From Azospirillum sp. OGB3 (lineage in GTDB: Bacteria; Pseudomonadota; Alphaproteobacteria; Azospirillales; Azospirillaceae), in NCBI RefSeq assembly GCF_014192915.1, contig NZ_JACHYN010000006.1, forward strand, positions 264,110 through 328,109: a DNA stretch of 64,000 nt, read 5' to 3'. The position numbers and the translations under genes were made by a program. The notes under the pieces were generated by a model, which saw only the letters and a list, made by a program, of their open reading frames with translations, was not told the DNA's origin and made no database searches. Positions 56,717 to 64,000 of the stretch are shown here, in pieces. How positions within the stretch are numbered: the first letter of the stretch is position 1; each line of letters opens with the position of its first letter.

Positions 56717-57507
56717 CGACGCTGAGTAACGCGGCCGTCGCGGTGCTGACCACCGCGGCGCCGCTGGAGAAGGTGCGCCTGACGCGGGATTACGCCGCGG
56801 CGTGGCGCGACGGACGCATCACCGGGTTCGGCGACGTGGCCCCGCCGGAGCGCCCCGCCCGTCCGGAGCGCCCGCCCCTAATGCTGCCCCGCGACATGCC
56901 CAAGCGCGGACGCGGCGGCAGTGCGCAGAACCGCGTCGCCCTGCTGCACGCGCTGGCCCACATCGAGCTGAACGCCATTGACCTCGCCTGGGACATCGTG
57001 TGCCGCTTCGTCGGGGAGGGGATGCCGAAGGGCTTCACCGACGATTGGGTGCAGGTTGCCGACGACGAGGCCCGGCATTTCCAGATGCTGGAGGAGCGGC
57101 TGAACCAGCTCGGGTCCGGCTATGGCGAGCTGCCGGCCCATGACGGGCTGTGGCAGGCCGCGACCACCACCGCCCACGACCTCGCCGCCCGGCTGGCCGT
57201 GGTGCCGATGGTTCTGGAGGCGCGCGGGCTCGACGTCACCCCGGAGACCGTCCGCCGCCTGCGCGAGTTCGGCGACGCCGAGAGCGCCGCCCTGCTCCAA
57301 GTCATCCACGACGAGGAGATCACTCACGTCGCCGCCGGACGCCGCTGGTTCGGCCATCTCTGCGCCAAGCGTGGCGTCGACCCGGTGGAGACGTGGCAGG
57401 ATCTGGTCAAGCGGTACTTCCGCGGCGGCCTGAAGAAGCCCTTCAACGTGACCAGCCGCCAAGCCGCCGACTTCGGCCCGGAATTCTACGAGCCGATCGC
57501 GGAGTGA
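56710..57507 (+). CDS. DUF455 ferritin-like protein
   Basis: 265 aa. A Pro/Arg-rich N-terminal part (PERPARPERPPLMLPRDMPKR) is followed by a ferritin-like helical domain: ALAHIELNAIDLAWDI and VADDEARHFQMLEERL give the first Glu and ExxH ligands, and IHDEEITHVAAGRRWF the second ExxH, so a di-metal site is likely. DUF455 proteins are related to tRNA-hydroxylase-like and ferritin-like oxidases but have no proven reaction. The ATG at 56710 overlaps the cysQ stop by 7 bases, and the upstream open frame in cysQ is not coding. Confidence 0.9.
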   Translation: MVTTLSNAAVAVLTTAAPLEKVRLTRDYAAAWRDGRITGFGDVAPPERPARPERPPLMLPRDMPKRGRGGSAQNRVALLHALAHIELNAIDLAWDIVCRFVGEGMPKGFTDDWVQVADDEARHFQMLEERLNQLGSGYGELPAHDGLWQAATTTAHDLAARLAVVPMVLEARGLDVTPETVRRLREFGDAESAALLQVIHDEEITHVAAGRRWFGHLCAKRGVDPVETWQDLVKRYFRGGLKKPFNVTSRQAADFGPEFYEPIAE

Positions 57508-57522
57508 CGCCCGTATTGTTCG

Positions 57523-57551
57523 CGCCCCTCTCCCGTGTCTGGAGAGGGGCG
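57523..57551. terminator. Perfect 11-bp hairpin between convergent genes
   Basis: CGCCCCTCTCC and GGAGAGGGGCG form perfect arms around a 7-base loop, just after the DUF455 stop and 7 bases before the stop of the DUF6285 gene. It has no T-run. It probably ends both transcripts or stabilises their 3' ends. Confidence 0.7.
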
Positions 57552-57557
57552 GCTGAT

Positions 57558-57947
57558 TCACCCCCGCAGCAGCTTGGGGTTGGCGATGCCCAGCCGGGCC
57601 TGGACGATCTCCTCCAGGCATTCCATCAGCACGTCCTGGCCCTCGTGGTCGAAGTCGCCGGCGGCGATCTCGATGCACAGCCGGTGCTGCAGGGCCTCCA
57701 CCCGCTGGCGCAGGTCGGCGCCGGACAGGCTGTCGTCGGCGTCCTCGCCGTAGAGCAGGGCGAGCGCCGCCAGCATGGCGTGGCCGGCCTCGTCCACCCC
57801 GGCCAGTTCGCGCTGCACGATGCCGAGCGCGTTGGCGATCATCAGCGCCGTGTAGCGTTGGGCCGGCGGGATGTGGGGAAGCAGGTCCGTCCGGAAGGTG
57901 TCCGCGACGATGCTCAGCAATTCCTGGGCGTCTGGGCTGGTGCGCAT
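57558..57947 (-). CDS. DUF6285 protein, LvaB-like partner of the adjacent kinase
   Basis: 129 aa, mostly alpha-helical: AQELLSIVADTFRTDLLPHI, YTALMIANALGIVQRELAG and FDHEGQDVLMECLEEIVQARLGIANPKLL. It matches the small proteins (DUF6285) that accompany APH-type acyl-CoA kinases. In the levulinate pathway of Pseudomonas putida the small protein LvaB is required with LvaA to phosphorylate 4-hydroxyvaleryl-CoA. Its start overlaps the kinase stop by one base (TGATG). It is the last gene of the operon. Function is inferred from position and family. Confidence 0.8.
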   Translation of the reverse strand: MRTSPDAQELLSIVADTFRTDLLPHIPPAQRYTALMIANALGIVQRELAGVDEAGHAMLAALALLYGEDADDSLSGADLRQRVEALQHRLCIEIAAGDFDHEGQDVLMECLEEIVQARLGIANPKLLRG

Positions 57948-59050
57948 CAGGCGACCCTCTCTTCGTCGGCATCGCCGGACGGTTCGGCACCCACCGCCGC
58001 CGGGGCGGACGCCCTCAGACCCAGCCCGTGGATGTGGCGCAACAAATCCAACTCGATCTCCGGCAGCATCCGCCCGGTCAAGGCCAATTCCAACGACGGT
58101 TCCTCGCCGGAGGTATGGCGTCGCCCCTGGAGGACCGCGATGGCCGCCCAGCGCATGTAGGCGGCGGTTTCCCAATAGGCGACCGCCTGCGGGTCCACCC
58201 GGCGGCCCGAGGTCTCCTCGTAACCGGCGTAGAAGTCCTCCCGCCCGGCCAGACCGCCCGCCTCGCGGTCGTGGCGCCCGAACCGCCAGGAGCGGGCGCA
58301 GAACCAGCCGAGATCCTCCATGGGGTCGCTGAATCCCGCGAACTCCCAATCCAGGATGGCGGTCAGCCCGCCGTCCTTCACCAGATAGTTCCCGGTGCGG
58401 TAGTCGCGGTGACACAGCACCAGCTCGCCCGGCGGCGGCGCGTGGATCTCCAGCCAGCGCAGCCCCCAGGCCAGAACGGCATCGCGCAGCGCCAGATCGC
58501 CTAGCCAGTCGCGGTAGGCGTGGACGCAGTCGAGCGCCGGCGACGCGGCCGGCATCGGCAGCCCCTCCAGCCCCGGCGTGTCCGGCCCGGCCTTGTGCAG
58601 ACGGCCGAGCTGCCGGCCAAGCTCGCGGGCGAGGGCGCGCTGCGGCTGGTCGGCCTTCACCACCTTGTGCCCGGCGCCGATGCCCTCGGCGCGGCGCATG
58701 ATGTAGAAGTCGGCGCCGAGAACCGCCGGGTCGCCGCAGGCGGCGATGGGCTCCGGCGCCGCCACCCCGGCCCCGAAGGCGGCGCGCAGCACGGCGTACT
58801 CCTGCGCCTTGGAAATGCTGGCCTTCATGCCGGACGCCGCCGCGCCGCCACCGGGCTGGGCGCGCAGCACGCAGGCGTGCCGCCCGGCCTGCGGTCCCCC
58901 GTCGATGTCCAGAGTCACCGCGAGGTTGAGCGAGATGGCTCCCCCGCCGAGCGTGCCTTCGTCGGCCACCGCCACGCGCGTTGCGCCGGTCGCCCCGGCC
59001 AGCCACGATTCCAGCCGCGGCCGGCTTTCCCCGTCGATCAGTGCGCCCAT
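57947..59050 (-). CDS. APH-fold phosphotransferase, LvaA-like hydroxyacyl-CoA kinase
   Basis: 367 aa with the aminoglycoside-phosphotransferase/kinase fold: nucleotide-loop region GGGAISLNLAVTLDIDG, Brenner catalytic block LVLCHRDYRTGNYLV (Asp), and metal-binding ILDWEFAGFSDPMEDLGWF. It belongs to the group related to the N-terminal domain of human ACAD10/ACAD11, which phosphorylates 4-hydroxyacyl-CoAs. It lies 4 bases from the acyl-CoA dehydrogenase gene and overlaps the DUF6285 gene, so the three are tightly coupled, as in lvaABC. Antibiotic resistance is unlikely given this context. The ATG at 59050 is chosen from domain start. Confidence 0.87.
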   Translation of the reverse strand: MGALIDGESRPRLESWLAGATGATRVAVADEGTLGGGAISLNLAVTLDIDGGPQAGRHACVLRAQPGGGAAASGMKASISKAQEYAVLRAAFGAGVAAPEPIAACGDPAVLGADFYIMRRAEGIGAGHKVVKADQPQRALARELGRQLGRLHKAGPDTPGLEGLPMPAASPALDCVHAYRDWLGDLALRDAVLAWGLRWLEIHAPPPGELVLCHRDYRTGNYLVKDGGLTAILDWEFAGFSDPMEDLGWFCARSWRFGRHDREAGGLAGREDFYAGYEETSGRRVDPQAVAYWETAAYMRWAAIAVLQGRRHTSGEEPSLELALTGRMLPEIELDLLRHIHGLGLRASAPAAVGAEPSGDADEERVA

Positions 59051-59054
59051 CCCG

Positions 59055-60251
59055 TCACCCCCAGGCCCAGAAGCCGTCGCCCTCGTCCATGTAGAATCGC
59101 GCCAGGACCATCTTGTGGACTTCCGACGCCCCGTCCACCAGCCGGGCCTGCCGGGCGTATCGGTACATCCACTCCAGCACCGTGTCCTTCGAATAGCCCC
59201 TGGCCCCGCAGAGCTGGATGGCCGTGTCCACCGCCTTGTGCAGCGTGTCGGCGACATGGACCTTGGCCATCGACACCTCCTTGCGGGCGAAGTTGCCGCG
59301 GTCGAGCTGCCACGCCGCCTTCATGACCAGAAGCCGCCCGATCTCGATCTGCATGGCGACGTCGCCCATCATCCATTGCACCCCCTCGTGCCCGGCGAGC
59401 GTCGTGCCGAAGCTCTCGCGCTCGCGCACATAGGCGGCGGCGATCTCCATGGCCCGCTTGGACAGGCCGGTCCAACGCATGCAGTGGGTCAGCCGCGCCG
59501 GGCCGAGGCGGATCTGCGTCGCCTTCAGCCCGTCGCCGACGGTCATCAGGACGTTCTCGTCGGAGACCTCCAGCCCGTCGAAGCGCAGCTCGCAATGGCC
59601 GCCATGCTCCTCCGGCCCCATGATCGGAATGCGGCGGACGATCTCCCAGCCGGGCTGGTCCTTGTCGAACAGGAAGGCGGTCAGCCCCTTGCGCTTGTCG
59701 TCGGAGGTGCGGGCGATCAGGATGAAGTGCTGCGCCTCGCCCGCCCCGGTGATGAACCATTTGTGGCCGGAGATCACCCAGCGGTCGCCCTTGCGCTCCG
59801 CCCGGGTCTTCATCATCGAGGGGTCGGAGCCGCCGCCGGGATGCGGCTCGGTCATTACGAAGGCGGAGCGGACCTTGCCGTCCACGATGGGCTGGAGCCA
59901 GCGCTCCTTCTGCGCCTCGGTCGCCACCTTGTTGAGAAGCTGCATGTTGCCGTCGTCGGGGGCGGCGCAGTTGAAGCAGACCGGCCCGAAGATGGAGCGG
60001 TTCATCTCCTCGTAGGCCGCGGCCATGCCGACGATCCCCAGCCCCTGCCCGCCGCGCGCCGTCGGCATCTGCGGCGCCCACAGACCGGCAGCCTTCACCT
60101 CCCCACGCAGGCGCTCCAGCAGGGCGGGCGCGATGTTCTCATGCGCGTCGTAGGAGGCCGGCTCCGCTTCCAGCGGCAGGATGCGCTCCTCCACGAAGGC
60201 GCGCACGCGGCGGCGGAACTCCTCGATCGGCGGGGGCAGGCTGAAATCCAT
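59055..60251 (-). CDS. Acyl-CoA dehydrogenase, ACAD10/11- and LvaC-like
   Basis: 398 aa. An FAD-dependent acyl-CoA dehydrogenase: N-terminal helices (DFSLPPPIEEFRRRVRAFVEE), FVMTEPHPGGGSDPSMMKT and WVISGHKWFITGAGEA flavin/substrate strands, and C-terminal AIQLCGARGYSKDTVLEWMYR split near 345-365. The next gene is an APH kinase, the same pair of domains that is fused in human ACAD10/11. In the lva pathway LvaC acts on the 4-phosphoacyl-CoA, removing phosphate to give an enoyl-CoA that is rehydrated to a 3-hydroxyacyl-CoA. That chemistry is inferred here. It starts 33 bases after the SDR stop. Confidence 0.9.
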   Translation of the reverse strand: MDFSLPPPIEEFRRRVRAFVEERILPLEAEPASYDAHENIAPALLERLRGEVKAAGLWAPQMPTARGGQGLGIVGMAAAYEEMNRSIFGPVCFNCAAPDDGNMQLLNKVATEAQKERWLQPIVDGKVRSAFVMTEPHPGGGSDPSMMKTRAERKGDRWVISGHKWFITGAGEAQHFILIARTSDDKRKGLTAFLFDKDQPGWEIVRRIPIMGPEEHGGHCELRFDGLEVSDENVLMTVGDGLKATQIRLGPARLTHCMRWTGLSKRAMEIAAAYVRERESFGTTLAGHEGVQWMMGDVAMQIEIGRLLVMKAAWQLDRGNFARKEVSMAKVHVADTLHKAVDTAIQLCGARGYSKDTVLEWMYRYARQARLVDGASEVHKMVLARFYMDEGDGFWAWG

Positions 60252-60284
60252 CGGTTCGGGTCCTCTCCGTCGTTTTTTTCTTGA

Positions 60285-61046
60285 TTACAGGGTGCTGACC
60301 AGATGCCCTCCGTCCACCGGCACGACCGCCCCGGTCATGTAGGCCGACGCGTCGGAGCACAGCAGCAGCAGCGGCCCGTCGAGGTCCGCCAGCCGCCCCA
60401 GCCGCCGCTGCGGCACCCGCCGGATCAGCGCCTGCCCGGCGTCGGTCGCCAGGAAATCGCGGTTCAGGTCGGTTTCCATGTAGCCGGGGGCCAGCGCGTT
60501 GACGCGGATGCCGTAACGCGCCCATTCCAGGGCCAGCGCCTGGGTGAGCTGCACCAGCCCGGCCTTCGACGCGGCGTAGGCCGCGACATGGCCGGCCACC
60601 CGCAGCCCGAGGATGGAGGCGATGTTGACGATCGACCCGCCCCTTCCCTGCTCCTTCATCACGCGCGCCACCGCCTGCGCGGTGAGGAAGGCGCCTTTCA
60701 GGTTGGTGTCGACGACGCGGTCCCAGTCGTCTTCGGCGTGGTCGAGCGCGGCCTTGGACACCGTGGTGCCGGCGTTGTTGACGAGGATGTCGAGCCTGCC
60801 GAGCGCGCTCGCCGCTTCGCGGACGCCGTCGCGGACGGAGTCGGCGTCGGTGACGTCCAGCGGCACGGCGACGGCCTGTCCGCCCGCTGCTGCGATCTCG
60901 GCGACGGCGGCGTCCAGGCTCTCGCGCCGCCGTGCCGTCAGCGCGACGCGGGCGCCCGCCGCCGCGAGCACGCCCGCGAAGTGACGGCCCAGGCCGGCGG
61001 AGGCCCCGGTGACCAGGGCGGTGCGGTTGGTGAGGGTGAGGGTCAT
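60285..61046 (-). CDS. Short-chain dehydrogenase/reductase
   Basis: 253 aa, a classical SDR with cofactor loop LVTGASAGLGRHFAG, NNAG, catalytic Ser in VNIASILGLR and the Tyr-Lys pair YAASKAG, ending YMTGAVVPVDGGHL. The Arg-rich segment after the second strand (LTARRRES) favours NADP(H). In an lva-like operon this position (LvaD) reduces the 4-keto acyl-CoA to the 4-hydroxyacyl-CoA. The start at 61046 is supported by the length and by the usual TNRTALVTG beginning. Confidence 0.92.
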   Translation of the reverse strand: MTLTLTNRTALVTGASAGLGRHFAGVLAAAGARVALTARRRESLDAAVAEIAAAGGQAVAVPLDVTDADSVRDGVREAASALGRLDILVNNAGTTVSKAALDHAEDDWDRVVDTNLKGAFLTAQAVARVMKEQGRGGSIVNIASILGLRVAGHVAAYAASKAGLVQLTQALALEWARYGIRVNALAPGYMETDLNRDFLATDAGQALIRRVPQRRLGRLADLDGPLLLLCSDASAYMTGAVVPVDGGHLVSTL

Positions 61047-61085
61047 GGGGGTCCTGGGTCTATGAAGGTGGGGTTCATGCGTCGG

Positions 61086-61171
61086 GCCCCCTCCCTAACC
61101 CTCCCCCGTTGCGCAGGGGAGGGAACACGCTCTTCCCCCTGCGGAAGCGGGGGGAGGTTGGGAGGGGGGCT
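61086..61171. repeat. Large extragenic palindrome between the acyl-CoA ligase and SDR genes
   Basis: An imperfect palindrome of about 86 bases. Outer arms of the type GCCCCCTCCC-AACC-TCCCCC pair with GGGGGAGG-TTGGGAGGGGGGC; inside is CCCTCCCCCG-TTGCGC-AGGGGAGGGA (61099-61124) facing TTCCCCCTGCGG. The same inner unit recurs at 63829-63906, so this is a dispersed repeat family of REP/BIME type. It interrupts the lva-like operon. Confidence 0.8.
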
Positions 61172-61191
61172 CCAATGCGACCACGCCCCTC

Positions 61192-62826
61192 TCACAACCC
61201 CCTCGCCTGCTCGCGCAGCACGAACTTCTGGATCTTCCCGGTCGAGGTCTTCGGCAAGGCCCCGAACACCACCGTCCGGGGCGCCTTGAAGTGGGCGAGA
61301 TGGTCGCGGCACCAGCCGATCACCTCGGCCTCGGTCACCCGCCCTTCCGATCCCGGCTTCAGCGTGACGAAGGCGCAGGGAGTCTCGCCCCATTTCGGAT
61401 CGGGACGGGCGACGACGGCGGCCTCCATGACGTGGGGGTGCTTGTAGAGGACCTCCTCGACCTCCAGCGAGGCGATGTTCTCGCCGCCGGAGATGATGAT
61501 GTCCTTGGCGCGGTCCTTGATCTCGACGTAGCGGTCGGGGTGCAGCACGGCGAGGTCGCCGGTGTGCAGCCAGCCGTCGCGCAGCGCCTCGTCGGTCGCC
61601 GCCGGGTTCTTCAGGTAACCCTTCATCACCGTGTTGCCGCGCAACGCCAGTTCGCCCAGCGTCTCGCCGTCGGCGGGCACCGCGCGGCCGGTGTCGGGGT
61701 CGAGCACGGTCTGCTCGGACATGGTGACGTTGGGCACGCCCTGGCGGGCCATCTTCACCGCCCGTTCCTCCAGCGGCAGGTCCGCCCAGCTCTCCTGCCA
61801 CGCGCAGCCGGTGGAGGGGCCGTAGCATTCCGTCATGCCGTAGAGGTGGGTCAGGCGGAAGCCCATCCGCTCCATCCCCGCGATCACCGCGCTGGGCGGC
61901 GCCGCCCCGCCGGTCGCCACCTGCACCGGGCCGTGATCGAAGCCGCGCTTCACCGCGTCCGGCGCGTGGATCAGCATGGTCAGCACGACCGGAGCCCCGC
62001 AGAGGTGGGTGACCTTCTCCTCGGCGATCAGGCGGAAGATCGCCGCCGGATCGACGGCGCGCAGGCAGACATGGGTCGCCCCGACCGCCGTCACCGCCCA
62101 GGGGTAGGTCCAGCCGTTGCAGTGGAACATGGGGAGCGTCCACAGATAGACGCTGTCCGGCCGCAGCCCGAAGGTGATGACGTTGCCGAGCGCGTTCAGA
62201 TGGGCGCCGCGGTGATGGTACAGCACACCCTTGGGGTTGCCCGTGGTGCCGGAGGTGTAGTTGAGCGCGATGGACTCCCACTCGTCCTCCGGCGTGCGCC
62301 AGGGCGCCTCGGGGTCGCCGGTCTTGAGGAAATCCTCATACTCCAGATCGCCCACCGGGTCGGCGTCCTGCGCCGCCGGGTCGTCGATCCACACCACGCG
62401 TGGCGGGGCCGTCATGCGCTCCAGCGCGGCGCGGGCCACGGCGGACAGGCCGCGGTCCACCAGGAACAGGCGGCTCTCGGCATGCTCCAGGATGAAGGCG
62501 ACGGCGGGCGGGTCGAGCCGCGTGTTGATGGCGTTCAGCACCGCCCCGGCGCCGGGAATGCCGAAATGCGCCTCCAGCATCGCCGGGGTGTTGAAGGCCA
62601 GGACCGACACCACCTCACCCGGCCGGACGCCGGCCCGGCTCACCGCGGAGGCCAACGCGCGGGCGCGGTGTTCGACCTCCGCCCAGTTCCGCCGCAGGGG
62701 GCCGTAGACCACGGCGGCCTTGTCCGGATAGACCATCGCGGAGCGGCGCAGGAAGTCCAGAGGCGTCAGCGGCACATGGTTGGCCGTGCGCCTGGATAGG
62801 TCTGCGGACGGAGTGGTGGCGTCCAC
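61192..62826 (-). CDS. Acyl-CoA synthetase (AMP-forming), LvaE-like
   Basis: 544 aa of the ANL superfamily. Motifs: P-loop LNYTSGTTGNPKGVLYHH, LTHLYGMTECYGPSTG, GWLHTGDLAVLHPDRYVEI, hinge DRAKDIIISGGENIAS and C-terminal catalytic Lys in LPKTSTGKIQKF. It activates a medium- or short-chain acid to its CoA ester and would provide the entry step of the operon. The GTG start at 62826 has GGAAGGAG 6 bases upstream; the open frame continues 40 codons further but is not coding. It is the first gene of the five-gene cluster. Confidence 0.93.
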   Translation of the reverse strand: MDATTPSADLSRRTANHVPLTPLDFLRRSAMVYPDKAAVVYGPLRRNWAEVEHRARALASAVSRAGVRPGEVVSVLAFNTPAMLEAHFGIPGAGAVLNAINTRLDPPAVAFILEHAESRLFLVDRGLSAVARAALERMTAPPRVVWIDDPAAQDADPVGDLEYEDFLKTGDPEAPWRTPEDEWESIALNYTSGTTGNPKGVLYHHRGAHLNALGNVITFGLRPDSVYLWTLPMFHCNGWTYPWAVTAVGATHVCLRAVDPAAIFRLIAEEKVTHLCGAPVVLTMLIHAPDAVKRGFDHGPVQVATGGAAPPSAVIAGMERMGFRLTHLYGMTECYGPSTGCAWQESWADLPLEERAVKMARQGVPNVTMSEQTVLDPDTGRAVPADGETLGELALRGNTVMKGYLKNPAATDEALRDGWLHTGDLAVLHPDRYVEIKDRAKDIIISGGENIASLEVEEVLYKHPHVMEAAVVARPDPKWGETPCAFVTLKPGSEGRVTEAEVIGWCRDHLAHFKAPRTVVFGALPKTSTGKIQKFVLREQARGL

Positions 62827-63078
62827 GCTCGTCTCCTTCCCTGTTCTGCGATCCCTGTTTTTAAGCCGGGCTCTTCGGCCGGCGCCTCCTATCGGGCGCC
62901 TTGCTGACGATGGTAGGCACGAACCATTGGGCAGAACAAGATTCACCTTTGGTCGGTCCCTCCCCCTATGCCCGCAAGAACGTGGCAGGGGCGGGCGAGC
63001 GCGTTACCGCCTCTGGCGTCGCGGTTGCGGACCGTCCGCCCGCTACACTGTCGGGTATCGAGCCGTATGGGGGCGACC
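62827..63078. other. Intergenic promoter region of the lva-like operon and the Crp/Fnr gene
   Basis: About 250 bases between divergent genes. No clear FNR (TTGAT-N4-ATCAA) or CRP (TGTGA-N6-TCACA) site was seen. An open frame passes through here into the Crp/Fnr gene, but its composition does not look coding. Confidence 0.4.
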
Positions 63079-63789
63079 ATGACGACGGTGCGGATCGCGT
63101 TCGACAAGGAACTGGTGCTGTCCGGGCATTTCCTGCTGAAGCATCTGGAGAAGCCGGAGTTGCAACGCCTCGCCGCCAGCGCCCGGCTGGCCTATTTCCG
63201 GCCCGGCGCGGTCATCTTCCAGAAGGGCGACCCCGGCGACAGCATGATGGCGGTCATCCGCGGGCGGGTGAAGATCTGCTCCCACTCCACCGACGGCAAG
63301 GAGCTGGTGCTGAACATCATCAACAAGGGCGGCCTGTTCGGCGAGATCGCCCTGCTCGACGGCGAGCCGCGGACCGCCGACGCCGTGGCGCTGGAGGAAA
63401 CCGACCTGCTGGTGCTCGACCGCTCCAAGTTCGTGCCGCTGCTCAACGAGCGCCCGGCGGTGGCGCTCCAGCTCATCACGGTGCTGTGCAAGCGCCTGCG
63501 CCAGACCAGCGAGCATCTGGAGGACACGCTGTTCCTGGAGGCGTCGTCGCGCTTCGCCCGAGCGCTGATGCGGTTGGCCGACGTGTTCGGCAAGCCGACG
63601 CCGGGCGGGCTGAAGCTGGACATCAAACTGTCGCAGCAGCAGCTCGGGTGTCTGGTGGGCGTTTCGCGGGAGAGCATCAACAAGCTGCTGGGCGAATGGC
63701 AGCGCAACGGCGTGATCGCCGTGGAATCCGGACGGATCACCCTGCTCGACCGTGACGCGCTGGAGGAGATCGCCGAGGCAAATGGGTGA
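63079..63789 (+). CDS. Crp/Fnr-family transcriptional regulator
   Basis: 236 aa. A cyclic-nucleotide-binding beta-barrel (ARLAYFRPGAVIFQKGDPGDSMM split near 35-57, then GGLFGEIALLDGEPRTADAVALEET, about 90-115), a dimer helix, and a winged helix with recognition block LSQQQLGCLVGVSRESINKLLGEW (about 180-205). There are no N-terminal cysteines for an iron-sulphur cluster, so it is not an oxygen-sensing Fnr. The ATG at 63079 follows GGGGG by 5 bases; an ATG at 63067 is possible. It is divergent from the lva-like operon and might control it, which is untested. Confidence 0.9.
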   Translation: MTTVRIAFDKELVLSGHFLLKHLEKPELQRLAASARLAYFRPGAVIFQKGDPGDSMMAVIRGRVKICSHSTDGKELVLNIINKGGLFGEIALLDGEPRTADAVALEETDLLVLDRSKFVPLLNERPAVALQLITVLCKRLRQTSEHLEDTLFLEASSRFARALMRLADVFGKPTPGGLKLDIKLSQQQLGCLVGVSRESINKLLGEWQRNGVIAVESGRITLLDRDALEEIAEANG

Positions 63790-63828
63790 GGTGTCGCCTG
63801 GCGCCCCCACCGCTTGGCCCCCACCCCG

Positions 63829-63906
63829 GCCCTCCCCCGCTGTCGCAGGGGAGGGAGATAGTGGCGAGGCGGCGGCAGTCCCCTCCCCTGCGCAGCGGGG
63901 GAGGGC
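63829..63906. repeat. Inverted pair of extragenic palindromic repeats
   Basis: Arms of about 28 bases, 63829-63856 and 63879-63906, are near-perfect inverted copies of the unit CCCTCCCCCG-CTGCGC-AGGGGAGGGA, differing by one inserted base. Each arm is itself palindromic. The same unit appears at 61099-61124 inside the larger palindrome. It follows the Crp/Fnr gene and may act as a 3' stabiliser or terminator. Confidence 0.82.
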
Positions 63907-63966
63907 TAGCATTACAGTTGCGATGGGACAGCCCTCCGTCTGTTGAACAGGCTTTGGGAGGTCGCC

Positions 63967-64000
63967 ATGTCCGGTGTCGCGGTCGAGGACCTGCTGGGGC
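63967..64000 (+). CDS. Start of an unidentified gene, cut by the window edge
   Basis: Eleven codons (MSGVAVEDLLG) after a good GGGAGG 5 bases before the ATG. Too little is visible to name a function. It runs in the same direction as the Crp/Fnr gene, behind the extragenic repeats. Confidence 0.55.
   Translation, partial: MSGVAVEDLLG

Noticed and set aside
57947..59050. Aminoglycoside resistance kinase
   Set aside because: The APH fold is present, but the tight coupling to an acyl-CoA dehydrogenase and a DUF6285 gene points to acyl-CoA metabolism.
61086..63906. CRISPR array or tandem repeats
   Set aside because: The repeats are palindromic, few and irregularly spaced, with no spacer pattern or cas genes.

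Overview
The window is high-GC, gene-dense bacterial chromosome with no rRNA, tRNA, phage, IS or CRISPR that I could recognise. The gene set suggests a free-living, signalling-rich alphaproteobacterium, most likely an Azospirillum-type member of the Rhodospirillales. This placement is inferred from gene content and the protein sequences as I read them, not from a database search. The indicators are a DctPQM/DctSR locus, a SahR-like ArsR-methyltransferase, several pentapeptide proteins, and chemotaxis and c-di-GMP proteins.

Layout. 1-9.4 kb: 3' part of glmS, a Tat-exported DUF882 protein, a large pentapeptide protein, an exported rubredoxin-like protein, an Lrp/LysE regulator-exporter pair, a 42-aa membrane protein, a patatin, an RlmM-like methyltransferase, a secreted hydrolase and bacterioferritin-associated ferredoxin (bfd) behind a good Fur box. 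10-18 kb: a C4-dicarboxylate TRAP locus, dctPQM, divergent from dctS-dctR plus an extra histidine kinase. 18-26 kb: a YjdM zinc-ribbon protein, a solute-binding protein/chemoreceptor pair, a molybdopterin oxidoreductase, nitronate monooxygenase, a GGDEF protein and a small exported pentapeptide protein. 26-33 kb: methyl-cycle genes metH, a DUF29 gene, metF and an ArsR-methyltransferase regulator behind a perfect 16-bp palindrome. 33-38.8 kb: mlaA and mlaC, a pentapeptide-PilZ fusion, ettA and a YaiI protein. 38.8-42.9 kb: a membrane PAS protein with a degenerate exonuclease domain, a lectin-like secreted protein, a TadE/G-like protein and bacterioferritin. 43-54.6 kb: an alpha-glucan/trehalose cluster, treS-maltokinase fusion, glgB, glgX, a receiver-domain protein and malQ. 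54.7-57.5 kb: hemerythrin, GNAT, cysQ and a DUF455 ferritin-like protein. 57.5-62.8 kb: a five-gene operon with the composition of the levulinate/4-hydroxyacid (lva) pathway. 63-64 kb: a Crp/Fnr regulator, extragenic palindromes and the first codons of another gene.

The clearest multi-gene systems are the lva-like operon (acyl-CoA ligase, SDR, acyl-CoA dehydrogenase, APH-type kinase, DUF6285 partner), the SahR-type methionine/SAH regulon, the dct locus with an unexpected third signalling gene, and the glucan cluster with an embedded receiver protein. The least usual single proteins are the pentapeptide-PilZ fusion, the PAS protein with a dead exonuclease fold, and the exported rubredoxin with a CX4C first knuckle. 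Nothing looks like a wholly new mobile or defence system. Start codons were chosen by Shine-Dalgarno spacing and family length, and doubtful ones are marked.
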